This document shows positions 1 to 10,000 of a stretch of 64,000 bases of DNA, piece after piece. The notes beneath the pieces are model-generated. The model was not told the DNA's origin and did not search any database. It saw only the letters and a list, made by a program, of their open reading frames with translations. The translations under genes were made by a program, and so were the position numbers. Every line of letters begins with the position of its first letter. Position 1 is the first letter of the stretch. This DNA comes from Rhodopseudomonas palustris (GTDB lineage Bacteria > Pseudomonadota > Alphaproteobacteria > Rhizobiales > Xanthobacteraceae), in NCBI RefSeq assembly GCF_003226555.1, contig NZ_QKQS01000038.1:186001-250000 (forward strand). The letters run 5' to 3'.

Positions 1-108
1 TCGGTCGATGTGTGATCATAGCAACACCTGAAACACCGCGATGAGACGACAATATGGCGGATCGATCCGGCAATCCAGTGAGCAGAGCGCGGCGGATCGG
101 GACCGATT

Positions 109-1380
109 TTATGACGTGGCGATGTCAGCGGGCGACCTAACAGGCCGCGTCGCGGGAACCGGCCCCGTTGGGATCAGCGCGGAGCCGAGGCAGATCGCCA
201 CCGGCAACCAGAGCAGGACATAGAGATAGCCGAGATCGCTGGGGATGATCTCATAGTCGACCGAACTCGCCACCAATCCGGCCGCGAGCAACGCCAGTCC
301 CGCGACCTTTCCGGTACGGCGGAATGCGCGCCAGCCGCTCACCAATGCGGTGAGCGCCACCGCCGCCAACGCAAGCGCCGCGATCACGCCGCCGCGGACG
401 GCCGCACACATGAAGATGTTGTGACCGTTCATCACCTCGATGCCATTCGGCAGCGTAACGCGGGGATCGAAAGCAAGACCGTAGCCGAACCACGGCTTCA
501 GCGTCACCATATGAAGATACACCGGCCACAGCTCGAACCGCAGACTGTCCTTACGCTGCACCAATTCACTCGCAAGCGGCGTCAGCAGCGTCGCCACCGC
601 GGCGATCCCGACGAGCGCAACGACCGCCGCTGCGATCCGCCAATTGGCTGCGAGCAGCACCGCCACACCGATGCCGGCGAGCGTCGCCATCAATGATCCC
701 CGGCTTCCCGACAGCAGCACCGCGGCGAGCAGCACCAGCGCAGACACAAACAGCAACACGAACTGCCAGGGACGCAACCGCCGCGTCGCCATCATCGCCA
801 CTGCGCCGACGCACGGCATCGCATACATCAGGCCGACGACGTTGGAATTGTAGTACAGGCTCAACCCCTTGGTGCCCTGCAGCCGCACCGTCAGCATCTC
901 CGATACCGACCAATGGCTGAACGTGCCGACGTCGCGAATTGCGGCGAACGCCGCCACCGGCGCGAGCCAGAGAAACAACACGCGAAGAAAGTCGCCATCA
1001 CGGCTGGCGAGATGAGCCACGATCATGATGAACACCAGCACCGCCGCGACGTAGCGGATGTTCTTCCAGAGCAAGGCGCCGGGCACGCCGTCGCCGAGCA
1101 GCGACGTGACGATGATGACAGCCATAAAGACGGCCGAGGCGAGGAAGACCCCGGACTTGACGATCGGCACGAGGTTGCGCAGCGGCAGCGCGGTGATCAG
1201 CAGCGTCGGCAACACCAGGAACCAGAGGATGGTCCGCGACAGCCAGATGTTGTGCATCAGATACATCAGGCACATCACCAGCACGAACAGCCGCTCCGGC
1301 GCTTTGACTGCCAACAGCCAGGCACGGCTCCGATCGAACAGCGAATTCGGCGGCGACGATTGAGCGGCAACAGACACCAT
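109..1380 (-). CDS. O-antigen ligase family protein (Wzy/WaaL type)
   Basis: A 423-residue polytopic inner-membrane protein with about 10-12 hydrophobic segments. It carries the Wzy_C-type features SGSRGS (about residue 225) and a periplasmic-loop NGHN near residue 320, as in O-antigen ligases and polymerases. The expected role is transfer of undecaprenyl-linked polysaccharide to lipid A-core, or polymerisation of repeat units. The ATG at 1380 has a GAGG five bases upstream. It lies 7 bp downstream of the glycosyltransferase at 1388-2713 and is probably co-transcribed with it. Ligase and polymerase cannot be told apart from sequence alone. Confidence 0.8.
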   Translation of the reverse strand: MVSVAAQSSPPNSLFDRSRAWLLAVKAPERLFVLVMCLMYLMHNIWLSRTILWFLVLPTLLITALPLRNLVPIVKSGVFLASAVFMAVIIVTSLLGDGVPGALLWKNIRYVAAVLVFIMIVAHLASRDGDFLRVLFLWLAPVAAFAAIRDVGTFSHWSVSEMLTVRLQGTKGLSLYYNSNVVGLMYAMPCVGAVAMMATRRLRPWQFVLLFVSALVLLAAVLLSGSRGSLMATLAGIGVAVLLAANWRIAAAVVALVGIAAVATLLTPLASELVQRKDSLRFELWPVYLHMVTLKPWFGYGLAFDPRVTLPNGIEVMNGHNIFMCAAVRGGVIAALALAAVALTALVSGWRAFRRTGKVAGLALLAAGLVASSVDYEIIPSDLGYLYVLLWLPVAICLGSALIPTGPVPATRPVRSPADIATS

Positions 1381-1387
1381 GAAACCT

Positions 1388-2713
1388 CTATCTGGGGTGT
1401 GCAGACGACCCCGTCGCGGCCAGACCGCGCAGCACGCCGGCGAGCTGAGTTGCCGATTGAGCCCAGGTCACCGGGCGATAACCGGCGCGGATCGCAGCCT
1501 CGTGATGGGCAAGTTGCTCAGGCGCGGCAATCAGGTCAAGGATCGCGGTCCGCCAGGCTGCAAAATCAAGCGGATCAAGATGGCGGGCGAGACCTGCACC
1601 GGCTTCCGGGAGCGACGAGGCATCGGAGGCAAGGCAGTATTTGCCGAAGGCCAAGCTTTCAGATACCGGCAGTCCCCATCCCTCATAAAACGACGGATAC
1701 AACGTGAACTGGCAGTGCTGGTACAGCCATGCCAGTTCGTCATCGCCGGCGCGCGGCAAATGGACGATCGAATCCGCCGTGACCGGATCGTTGGCGATCT
1801 GCCACAGCAGGTCGGCGCTCCCGAATCCAGGCTGGCCGACGATCACCAGCGTCGGCAGGTTGGGCGTGTTCTGCTGGGTGAGCCGGTGCCACAGGTGGTA
1901 CAAGAGATCGAAATTCTTGCGCGACTGAATGGTCGAGACGCTGATCACGAAACGCGCGGCTTGCGTCTCGCTCAGCGCCGCCGGCCGCCGTGCCGTTTGC
2001 GGCGCCGGAATATCAGCGCCGAGATGGACGATCTCGACGTTGCCGCGCATCCCGCCATGGCGCTGCGCATAGCCGAGGATATCGCGCTTGGTCGCCTCCG
2101 AGATCGACACCACGAGATCGGTTTCCTTGATCAGGAACTGCGCATAGGCGTCGAACTTGGCGACGAAGTCGCCGCCGGCAAAGAACTGCGGCGCCACCGC
2201 CGGGATGAAGTCCTGGCACAGCGCCGCCACCTTGGTGCCGCGCTCGCGGCGCATCCGGACGACAGCAGAAAAATCGACCCGCGACCAGTTCTCGCCGGCC
2301 AGAAACAGCACCTCGCCGAGCCCGTCGCCGCCGAGCTTCGGCAGCGGCTCGGCCTGGCTCGCCTTGCGCAACAGCGACGCGGTCGCGCCGCGAACTGCGG
2401 TCTTCACGGTGCGCTCGACGGACTTGCCGATTGGCTTCAGCACAGCGGCGATCCCGCTCGCCTGCTTCGCCTTGGCCTTGCCGGCGACAGGCTTGCCGCT
2501 CAGATCGGGTGGGACTGCGACCGCGACGTAGTCGCTCCGCAACGGCTCGTAGCGGCAGAACCGCAACCCCGGCGCCATTTCGGCCGACAGAGCCCGGATG
2601 TAACTTTGTTCGACCCGCAGCGTACCGTTCATCTGGCCGGAGCGCGCCCGCGCGCTGGTCGAGACGTCCATCCACAGCCAGGGCTGATCGTTCCGGTCGG
2701 CGGGCTGATACAA
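1388..2713 (-). CDS. Glycosyltransferase family 1/4 (GT-B fold)
   Basis: A 441-residue cytoplasmic GT-B glycosyltransferase. The C-terminal half has the nucleotide-sugar-binding EX7E motif (EGWGLPVSE, about residue 350) and SVSTIQSRKN at the start of the second Rossmann domain. The N-terminal half has a long basic, Ala-rich insert. The open frame begins at a TTG at 2713; the first ATG (2671) would cut into the usual N-terminal beta strand (WLWMDVS), so the TTG or a nearby alternative start is more likely. It is transcribed with the O-antigen ligase 7 bp downstream, which suggests LPS or exopolysaccharide assembly. Donor and acceptor are unknown. Confidence 0.8.
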   Translation of the reverse strand: MYQPADRNDQPWLWMDVSTSARARSGQMNGTLRVEQSYIRALSAEMAPGLRFCRYEPLRSDYVAVAVPPDLSGKPVAGKAKAKQASGIAAVLKPIGKSVERTVKTAVRGATASLLRKASQAEPLPKLGGDGLGEVLFLAGENWSRVDFSAVVRMRRERGTKVAALCQDFIPAVAPQFFAGGDFVAKFDAYAQFLIKETDLVVSISEATKRDILGYAQRHGGMRGNVEIVHLGADIPAPQTARRPAALSETQAARFVISVSTIQSRKNFDLLYHLWHRLTQQNTPNLPTLVIVGQPGFGSADLLWQIANDPVTADSIVHLPRAGDDELAWLYQHCQFTLYPSFYEGWGLPVSESLAFGKYCLASDASSLPEAGAGLARHLDPLDFAAWRTAILDLIAAPEQLAHHEAAIRAGYRPVTWAQSATQLAGVLRGLAATGSSAHPR

Positions 2714-2862
2714 GGTGCTGTCCGTCTTTGGTGTCCGGCCCGGCGGCCGCTGACCGGCGGGTCTAGCGGGTTCGGCTTTGCAGCGTCAATGCCGACCGCT
2801 TGCATTGCGTCCCCGCCCGGAGTCTAAGTTCCTCCGCTGGCCGGTCGAAGGCCTGCACAGCA

Positions 2863-3912
2863 ATGAGGGATGGCGTGCCGCCGGAGCAGCCCGAAGTCTC
2901 GGTGATCATGCCGGTTCGTGACGGCGAACGATGGGTCGCCGAGGCGATCCGGAGCGTCCGGGACCAGACATTTGCCGACTTCGAGCTTTTGGTGATCGAC
3001 GACGGTTCCGTGGACGCCACACCTGCGATTCTGGCCGAGGCTGCGGCCGCCGATCCGCGCTTGGTGATCCTGCAGCAGCGGCGCGACGGGCTGGTGGCTG
3101 GCCTCAACCGCGGGCTGGAGGCTGCACGGGCCATGCTGATCGCGCGGCTCGACGCCGACGACATCGCCCTGCCCGACCGGCTGGCGCGGCAGGTTGATTA
3201 TATGGAGCAACACCCAGAGGTGGTTCTGCTCGGCGGCTGGGCCACTGTCATCGACGAGAACGGTCAGCCCAAGGGCCGCGACATGCGCCCGAGCCCGGAC
3301 GGTTTGCGGGCGACCCTGATGAAGAAAAGCCCGTTCATCCATCCGACCGTGATGTTCCGCGCCGAGGCCGCGCGCCGGGTCGGCGGCTATCACGCCGCGT
3401 TCGAAGCCGGCGAGGACTACGATTTCTGGCTGCGGCTGGCCGACGTCGGCGAGGTGGCGATTCTGCCGGAACTGTCGATCCGCTACCGCGAGCACGGCGG
3501 CAGTGTCACCCGCACGCGACAACTGCGCCAGATCTACTCCGCCCGCCTCGCCAAACTCGCCGCTGCGGCCCGACGCGCCGGCCAGCCGGACCCATCCACC
3601 GCCCTGACCGCGCCGCCGGACTGGCACGATCCCGCTCCTGGCCGATTCGAGCGCGACAGCTCAAGGCTGTTCCGGATTCTCGAACTCGCCGACCCGATCA
3701 TCGCCGCCGCAACCCCGGCCTCGGCGATCGATCTCGACGCCATTGCCTCCCAGCTCCGCAACCTGACAGCTGGCGAACGCAAATTCGCGCGAGCCGCGAT
3801 TCAGAACCTGCTGCGCCGTGAAGACCTCACCATCCCGAGGGCAGCGCTGTGGGGACTTCTGCTCCGGCTCGGGCCGCTCAAAGCGGCAAAATTGCTGCTC
3901 GGCGGCAAGTAG
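2863..3912 (+). CDS. Glycosyltransferase family 2 (GT-A fold)
   Basis: An inverting GT-A transferase of about 349 residues. It opens with VSVIMPVRDGE, followed by the nucleotide-binding DDGSVD (residues about 46-51), the metal-binding LDADD (about 95-99) and the acceptor-side GEDYDFWLRL (about 182-191). I placed the start at the ATG at 2863 because the family core begins about 10 residues later; the in-frame ATG at 2800 would add a Ser-rich leader without family similarity. It is divergent from the GT-B/ligase pair, with 149 bp between. It probably adds a sugar to an LPS or capsule repeat unit; specificity is not visible. Confidence 0.85.
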   Translation: MRDGVPPEQPEVSVIMPVRDGERWVAEAIRSVRDQTFADFELLVIDDGSVDATPAILAEAAAADPRLVILQQRRDGLVAGLNRGLEAARAMLIARLDADDIALPDRLARQVDYMEQHPEVVLLGGWATVIDENGQPKGRDMRPSPDGLRATLMKKSPFIHPTVMFRAEAARRVGGYHAAFEAGEDYDFWLRLADVGEVAILPELSIRYREHGGSVTRTRQLRQIYSARLAKLAAAARRAGQPDPSTALTAPPDWHDPAPGRFERDSSRLFRILELADPIIAAATPASAIDLDAIASQLRNLTAGERKFARAAIQNLLRREDLTIPRAALWGLLLRLGPLKAAKLLLGGK

Positions 3913-3988
3913 CAGCCCCAACACGACGGCAAGTCAGTAGCCTCGTCATGCATTACGAGCGAGCAAAGCAATCCAGATAGATGGAATG

Positions 3989-4017
3989 AAAAAGGGCGCA
4001 CCCGCCGGCGCGCCCTT
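3989..4017 (-). terminator. Rho-independent terminator of the FNR gene
   Basis: Read on the minus strand, a GGGCGC stem (4015-4010) pairs with GCGCCC (3999-3994) around a GC-rich loop and is followed by five Ts. It sits about 30 bp past the FNR stop codon. Confidence 0.75.
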
Positions 4018-4047
4018 CAATCGCTTTCCTGGTATCGGACGTCGCGA

Positions 4048-5133
<1,086 letters not shown>

Positions 5134-5236
5134 CTAACCAAGCCAGGCGGGGGAGAAAAGCCATAAAAGACCATTGGTATCTTGTTCTAGCGCAAGATTT
5201 GCGTTCAATGGTTCTAAAAAGCCCGGAGAATGGCCC

Positions 5237-5692
5237 TTGACCGCACGATCCCGTGACCACGCGCTGCCGCAGCTCGCCGACTTCCCGTTCCGTCTCGCGG
5301 ACAACGTCCGCTTCGCCGACCTCGATCCAAACAACCACGTCAACAACGCGGTTTACGCCAGTTATTTCGAGACCGGCCGGGTCACCTTGATGAAGGACCC
5401 GAACAACGGACTGATCCCCCCTGGACTATCCTGGGTGCTGGTACGGCTCGACATTCACTTCCGTAGTGAGCTGCACTGGCCGGGCAAGATCGAGCTCGGG
5501 CTCGGCCTGGTCAAACTGGGGCGCACCTCGACGCATTTCGATCAGGTGGTTTTCTCGGAGGGCGTCTGCGTCGCCTCGGCGCGCGCCGTCACCGTGCTGG
5601 TCGACGAGACCAGCCGCAAGCCCGCGCCGCTGACCGAACAGATCATCGCCAATCTGGCGCCGTGGTGGCACCGCGGCGTCGAGCACGATTGA
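5237..5692 (+). CDS. Acyl-CoA thioesterase, 4HBT hot-dog family
   Basis: About 151 residues of the YbgC/4-hydroxybenzoyl-CoA thioesterase family: VRFADLDPNNHVNNAVYASYFE carries the active-site Asp and the NHVNN turn. It hydrolyses acyl- or aroyl-CoA thioesters; the substrate is unknown. I chose the TTG at 5237 because GGAG lies 8 bases upstream (5225-5228); an upstream in-frame TTG at 5174 gives a leader with no family similarity. It is divergent from the FNR and convergent with the ferredoxin, so the redox link is positional only. Confidence 0.82.
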   Translation: MTARSRDHALPQLADFPFRLADNVRFADLDPNNHVNNAVYASYFETGRVTLMKDPNNGLIPPGLSWVLVRLDIHFRSELHWPGKIELGLGLVKLGRTSTHFDQVVFSEGVCVASARAVTVLVDETSRKPAPLTEQIIANLAPWWHRGVEHD

Positions 5693-5831
5693 TCGAGGCG
5701 TCTTGGCCAGATGATAGTTCGCATCGGCCGGCCGCGACGCGCGCAGGATCCGTGGGAGACATAAACCGCGGTCCGCGCGCTGTCGCATAACAGCCTGTAC
5801 AACGGCTGCCGGTGGATGAGATCAGCGCGGC

Positions 5832-6152
5832 TCAGGCTTGGCGTTCGGGCGTGGTCACGACCAGCCCGTCGAGTTCGCTCGAGACCTTGATCTGGCACGA
5901 CAGCCGCGAGTTCGGGCGCACGTCGTAGCCGAAGTCGAGCATGTCTTCTTCCATCGGCGACGGAGCGCCGACCTTCTCACGCCAGGCTTCGTCGACATAG
6001 ACGTGGCAGGTCGCGCAGGCGCAGGCGCCGCCGCATTCTGCCTCGACGCCGGGGATCGCGTTGCGGATCGCCGCTTCCATCACGGTCGCGCCTTCCTCGA
6101 CGTCGACAGTACGTGTTTCACCGGTGTGATCAACGAAGTGAATCTTGGCCAT
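5832..6152 (-). CDS. puxB: [2Fe-2S] ferredoxin, adrenodoxin/putidaredoxin type (palustrisredoxin B-like)
   Basis: A 106-residue vertebrate-type ferredoxin with cluster ligands C40, C46 and C49 (C-x5-C-x2-C) plus C86, and an additional C44 inside the loop. Such proteins pass electrons from a flavin reductase to cytochromes P450 or to Rieske-type or biosynthetic enzymes. From memory the sequence corresponds to R. palustris palustrisredoxin B (PuxB), shown to support several CYP enzymes. No P450 gene is in the window. The FNR at 4048-5076 is the nearest candidate reductase, although PuxB is usually paired in vitro with the separate flavoprotein PuR. Confidence 0.88.
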   Translation of the reverse strand: MAKIHFVDHTGETRTVDVEEGATVMEAAIRNAIPGVEAECGGACACATCHVYVDEAWREKVGAPSPMEEDMLDFGYDVRPNSRLSCQIKVSSELDGLVVTTPERQA

Positions 6153-6248
6153 GATTGCTCGTCGGACGCTTTGCTCGTTTTATGAATTATGGGCTGACGC
6201 GCCAGTCCTATAGCGTCTCGGCCGGCGTTCCGCCAGCCGTCGCGCCCG

Positions 6249-6608
6249 TCAAAAGCCGGAACCGGCCGGCTTGGCGCGCGCGTCGATCACGGCGCGGACG
6301 TGCTCGACCGCCGCTTCGAGCACCATCAGCGGCTCGGCGGCGTCATCATTGCGGCTCAGCGCGTCTTCGACCGCAGCGGCGGCGTCGGCCACCCCGAACG
6401 CGCCGATCGCACGCGCCGACCCTTTCAACGTATGCGCGAGCGCAGCCGCATCGGGCGGCCAGGAGGCGAGCAGCGCCATCAGACTGGCCGCCTGCGCGGT
6501 GAACAGCAGCAGCACCTCGCGCTCGAGCGCGGGGTCGCCCAGCGTCATCTTATAGAGATGTGCGTCGTCGATCGGCTCAAGGTCCGGAACCAGAGGCGGT
6601 GATGGCAT
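6249..6608 (-). CDS. Stand-alone histidine phosphotransfer (Hpt) protein
   Basis: About 119 residues, almost entirely one Hpt four-helix domain. AHTLKGSARAIGA carries the phospho-accepting His59 and the conserved Lys and Gly. It lacks kinase and receiver domains, so it must relay phosphate between a hybrid kinase and a response regulator encoded elsewhere. I chose the ATG at 6608 (MPSPPL) because the 24 residues of the longer frame upstream do not look like family sequence. It is divergent from the growth-pole protein gene and separated from it by 440 bp that include a CtrA-type box. The link to CtrA signalling is positional inference only. Confidence 0.8.
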   Translation of the reverse strand: MPSPPLVPDLEPIDDAHLYKMTLGDPALEREVLLLFTAQAASLMALLASWPPDAAALAHTLKGSARAIGAFGVADAAAAVEDALSRNDDAAEPLMVLEAAVEHVRAVIDARAKPAGSGF

Positions 6609-7048
6609 CCATTCGATCCGTTCGACCCGTAGCGGCACATTCACCTCGGCACAGAATTGCGGTTTTCCACATCTGGACAATCCAGGCCGAGAAGCGAACC
6701 ATGAGTCTGGTTAACGTATCCTTGCCGGTGCAAGCGCACCGTTTTGGCACAGTGTCGCGAAGTTGCCGCGCTTAAGTCGCTAAAATGCCACCGTTACCGC
6801 TCGGCCAAGTAGGATTTTTCCGTTCTCCGAAGGGCTTAGCCCCGGATGCCGTTAACGATGATTAAGAAAGTCTTAATCCGAACCATTTCATTCGCTCGAA
6901 CCAGCCAATAGGATGTTTGAGGAAGTGGCGGACAAAAGCGCGGTGGGAATGGGGTTCAACTTCGCCGTGCTGGGGGAGCACCGAGGGGCCTGTCTGCGGT
7001 CTCCACTGAACCGACGTCCCCGGATGCGTAACAAGGGCGTAAATCAAG
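6609..7048. promoter_or_regulatory. 440-bp divergent intergenic region with CtrA-type sites
   Basis: No convincing gene is here: the reading frames are short and include one (6862-7074, minus) that overlaps the next gene. Composition is more AT-rich than the flanks between about 6780 and 6910. It holds an exact TTAA-N7-TTAA box (6862-6876), an extra TTAA at 6852-6855, and isolated TTAA motifs at about 6712 and 6773 nearer the Hpt gene. It presumably contains promoters for both divergent genes. Confidence 0.6.
6862..6876. promoter_or_regulatory. CtrA-binding box, exact TTAA-N7-TTAA
   Basis: TTAA at 6862-6865 and TTAA at 6873-6876 with exactly seven bases between: the full alphaproteobacterial CtrA consensus. 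Another TTAA lies six bases upstream of the first (6852-6855). The box is 172 bp before the ATG of the giant growth-pole protein and about 250 bp from the Hpt gene start. Confidence 0.6.
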
Positions 7049-10000
7049 ATGGCGAACAATCCTAAGAAGATCAAAGATCCGACCGAAGTCGCGCTGTCGG
7101 CGATTCAGGAAGCCCTGAACATCCCCGATGCGCCGCCGGCCGGTGACGATCAGGCCGAAGGGCCGAAGGAAAGTGCGTCAATTTCGGACACCGAGCCTGG
7201 CCTGCCCGATCTGCCGGAACTGACGGCCGAGCCTCGGATCGCGCCGCCGCCGCCGCCGAGCTTCGAGCCGGTCGCCGACCGCAGCTTTGCCTCCCGCCCC
7301 GCCAACGACGACCGCGAAACCATCGGCCAGCTGCTGCAGTCGCTGCAGAAGGGCCGCACCACCCGCAACGTCTACACCCTCGCCACCATCTTCACCGCAG
7401 TCTGGCTGATCGGCGGCATCGCCCTCACCGTCGCTTTCCTCCCCTCGCTGCAGGCGCTGGTCGGTCAGGGCAGCGGCGGCACGTTGGCGCTCGCCGGCCT
7501 CGCCGCATTGTTCTTCGCGCCGGTGATGCTGTTCTATTTCCTCGCCAGCCTCGCCTGGCGCGGCCAGGAACTGCGGATGATCGCGCAGTCGATGGCGCAG
7601 GTCGCGATCCGGTTTTCCGAACCCGAGATCGCCGCCAGCGACTCGGTGGTGACGGTCGGCCAGGCGATCCGCCGCGAGGTCGCCGCGATGGGCGACGGCG
7701 TCGAGCGCGCGATCGCGCGCGCCAGCGAACTCGAAGCCCTGGTCGCCAACGAAGTGTCGGCACTGGAGCGCGCCTATTCGGACAACGAAGTACGCATTCG
7801 CGCGCTGCTGCAGGACATCGCGCATCAGCGCGACAACCTGGTCGGCCAGGCCGAGCAGGTCCGCAGCGCGATTTCCGGCGTGCAGATCGACCTCCGCCAC
7901 GACATCGCTCTGATCTCGGACGCGATCGCCAGCCGGGTCGACGAAGTCGCCAAGAGCATCACCAGCGCGCTGGAAGAGCGCGGCGCCCACATCACCAGCG
8001 CGCTCAGCCACGCCGGCGACAACATGATTCTGGCGCTCGGCGAGCGCGGCGGCGAACTGCTCGACCGCCTCGAAGAGGCCAGCTCCGAGACCACCCGCGC
8101 GGTGCTCGACGCCAGCGAGCGGCTGACCACCAGCCTCAATTTCAAGACCGGCCACGTCCACGCCGAATTCGTCGAACTGGCCGATCGCGTCCACGACATG
8201 ATGAACGAGCGGCTCGACCGCATCACCACCGATTTCGAGCAGCGCTCCTCGACCATCATCGACGGCATTTCGGAGCGCACCGAACAGGTGCAGGATTCGC
8301 TGAAGAACTCCGGCGACTCGCTGCTGCTCGAACTCGAGCTGCGGAGCACCGATCTCGTCAGCAAGATCGACGACGCCGGCCATCGCCTCGCCGATCAGAT
8401 CCTGACCAGCGGCGACAAAGCTAGCGAAGCGCTCGACGTCACCGTCAACACCCTGGTCGCCAAGGTGGTGAGCCAGACCGAGACCGCCCACGATACGCTC
8501 AGCATCCAGATGAGCGCGTTCGACGACCTGGTGAAGCAGCAGGGCACCGAGCTCGCCGAGAAGTTCGCGCGCGACAGCGGCACGCTCGGCGCGCTGATCA
8601 CCCGCCACATCTCCGAGTTCGATCGCACCGTGAAGACCTTCGGCGGCGAGATCGTCGAGCGGATGGGCCAGCGCACCCAGGACATCAACGAGACCCTGAA
8701 GACCTACGTCGACAGCTTCGACCAACGGGTGACCACCAGCTCCGGCGAGATCACCGCGCGGCTGGACGATCGTCTGCATCAGTTCGAAGGCCTGTTCGAT
8801 ACCCGCGTCGGCAGCATCGACAGCGCGATCGACACCCGCCTCAAGGCGCTCGACGACACCGTCAGCAATCACCTCAATTCGCTCGACCGCATCCTCGACA
8901 CCCGCACCGAGGCGGTCACCGGCAACATCGACGGCCGGATCGAGAAGCTCGCCTCGACGCTGTCGACCGGCGCCGCCACTGCGGCGGAAGCCATCGACAC
9001 AAGGATCGTGCAGCTCAGCACCACGCTGTCGACCGGCACCTCGAGCGCGGCGGAACTGATCGACGGACGCATCGCGACGCTGACCACCACGTTGTCGACC
9101 GGTGCGGCCAACGCCGCCGAAGTGATCGACGACCGCATCACCACGCTGACCACGACGCTGTCGACCGGTGCGGTGCAGGCGATCGAGGCGATCGACTCGC
9201 GGCTGACCCACCTCACCCACTCGCTCACCGACGGCACCGCGCAGGCGATCGACGCGATCGACCGCCGCATCGGCGCCGTTACCGAAACGATCGACGGCCG
9301 CACCGCCAATCTCAGCTCCACCGTCAGCGCCCGCTTCCAGGAGATCCACGACGGCCTGGAGAACCGCGTCACCGCGGTGATCAACGACGTCGATCTGCGG
9401 GTGACGCAGTTCGAGGACCTGCTTGGCTCGCGCATCGAAGCGGTCGCCGGCCGGTTCGAAACCAGCGGACGCGAAGCCAGCGAGATGCTGATGGCGCGCG
9501 CCGAAGAGCTGTCGCTCGGCATCAAGACCAACGTCGCGGACGCCGAACGCACCCTGACCAACCTCGTGGTCGGCACCACCGACACCATCCGCAGCAGCAC
9601 CCAGACGGCACGGGACTCGATGCTGTCGGTGTCGAGCGATGTCTCCGCTCAGCTGCAGGTCACCTCCGCGGAGATCGAACGCGCCCTCACCTCGGTCGGC
9701 ACCACGGCTGCTGCCACGGTTGTGTCGAGCGCGACCGAAGCCCAGGCCAAGCTGGCGACCGTTTCCAGCGAAGCGGCAATGCAATTCCGGTCGGTGTCGG
9801 ACGACATCGAGCGCACGCTGTCGGCTGCCGGCACCGCGACGGCTGCCACCGTGCTGGCTGGCGCTCGCGAAGCGCAGACGACGCTGGTTTCGACGTCCAC
9901 CGACGTTACCAGGCAGGTGAAGTCGCTGGCGTCCGACATCGAGCGCACCCTCACTGAAGTGGGCGGCAACGCCGCGGCTTCGCTGCTCGGCAGCGCCCGC

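Noticed and set aside
6862-7074. A 70-residue minus-strand frame upstream of the growth-pole gene
   Set aside because: It overlaps the start of the plus-strand gene and the CtrA box, has no ribosome-binding site and no similarity.
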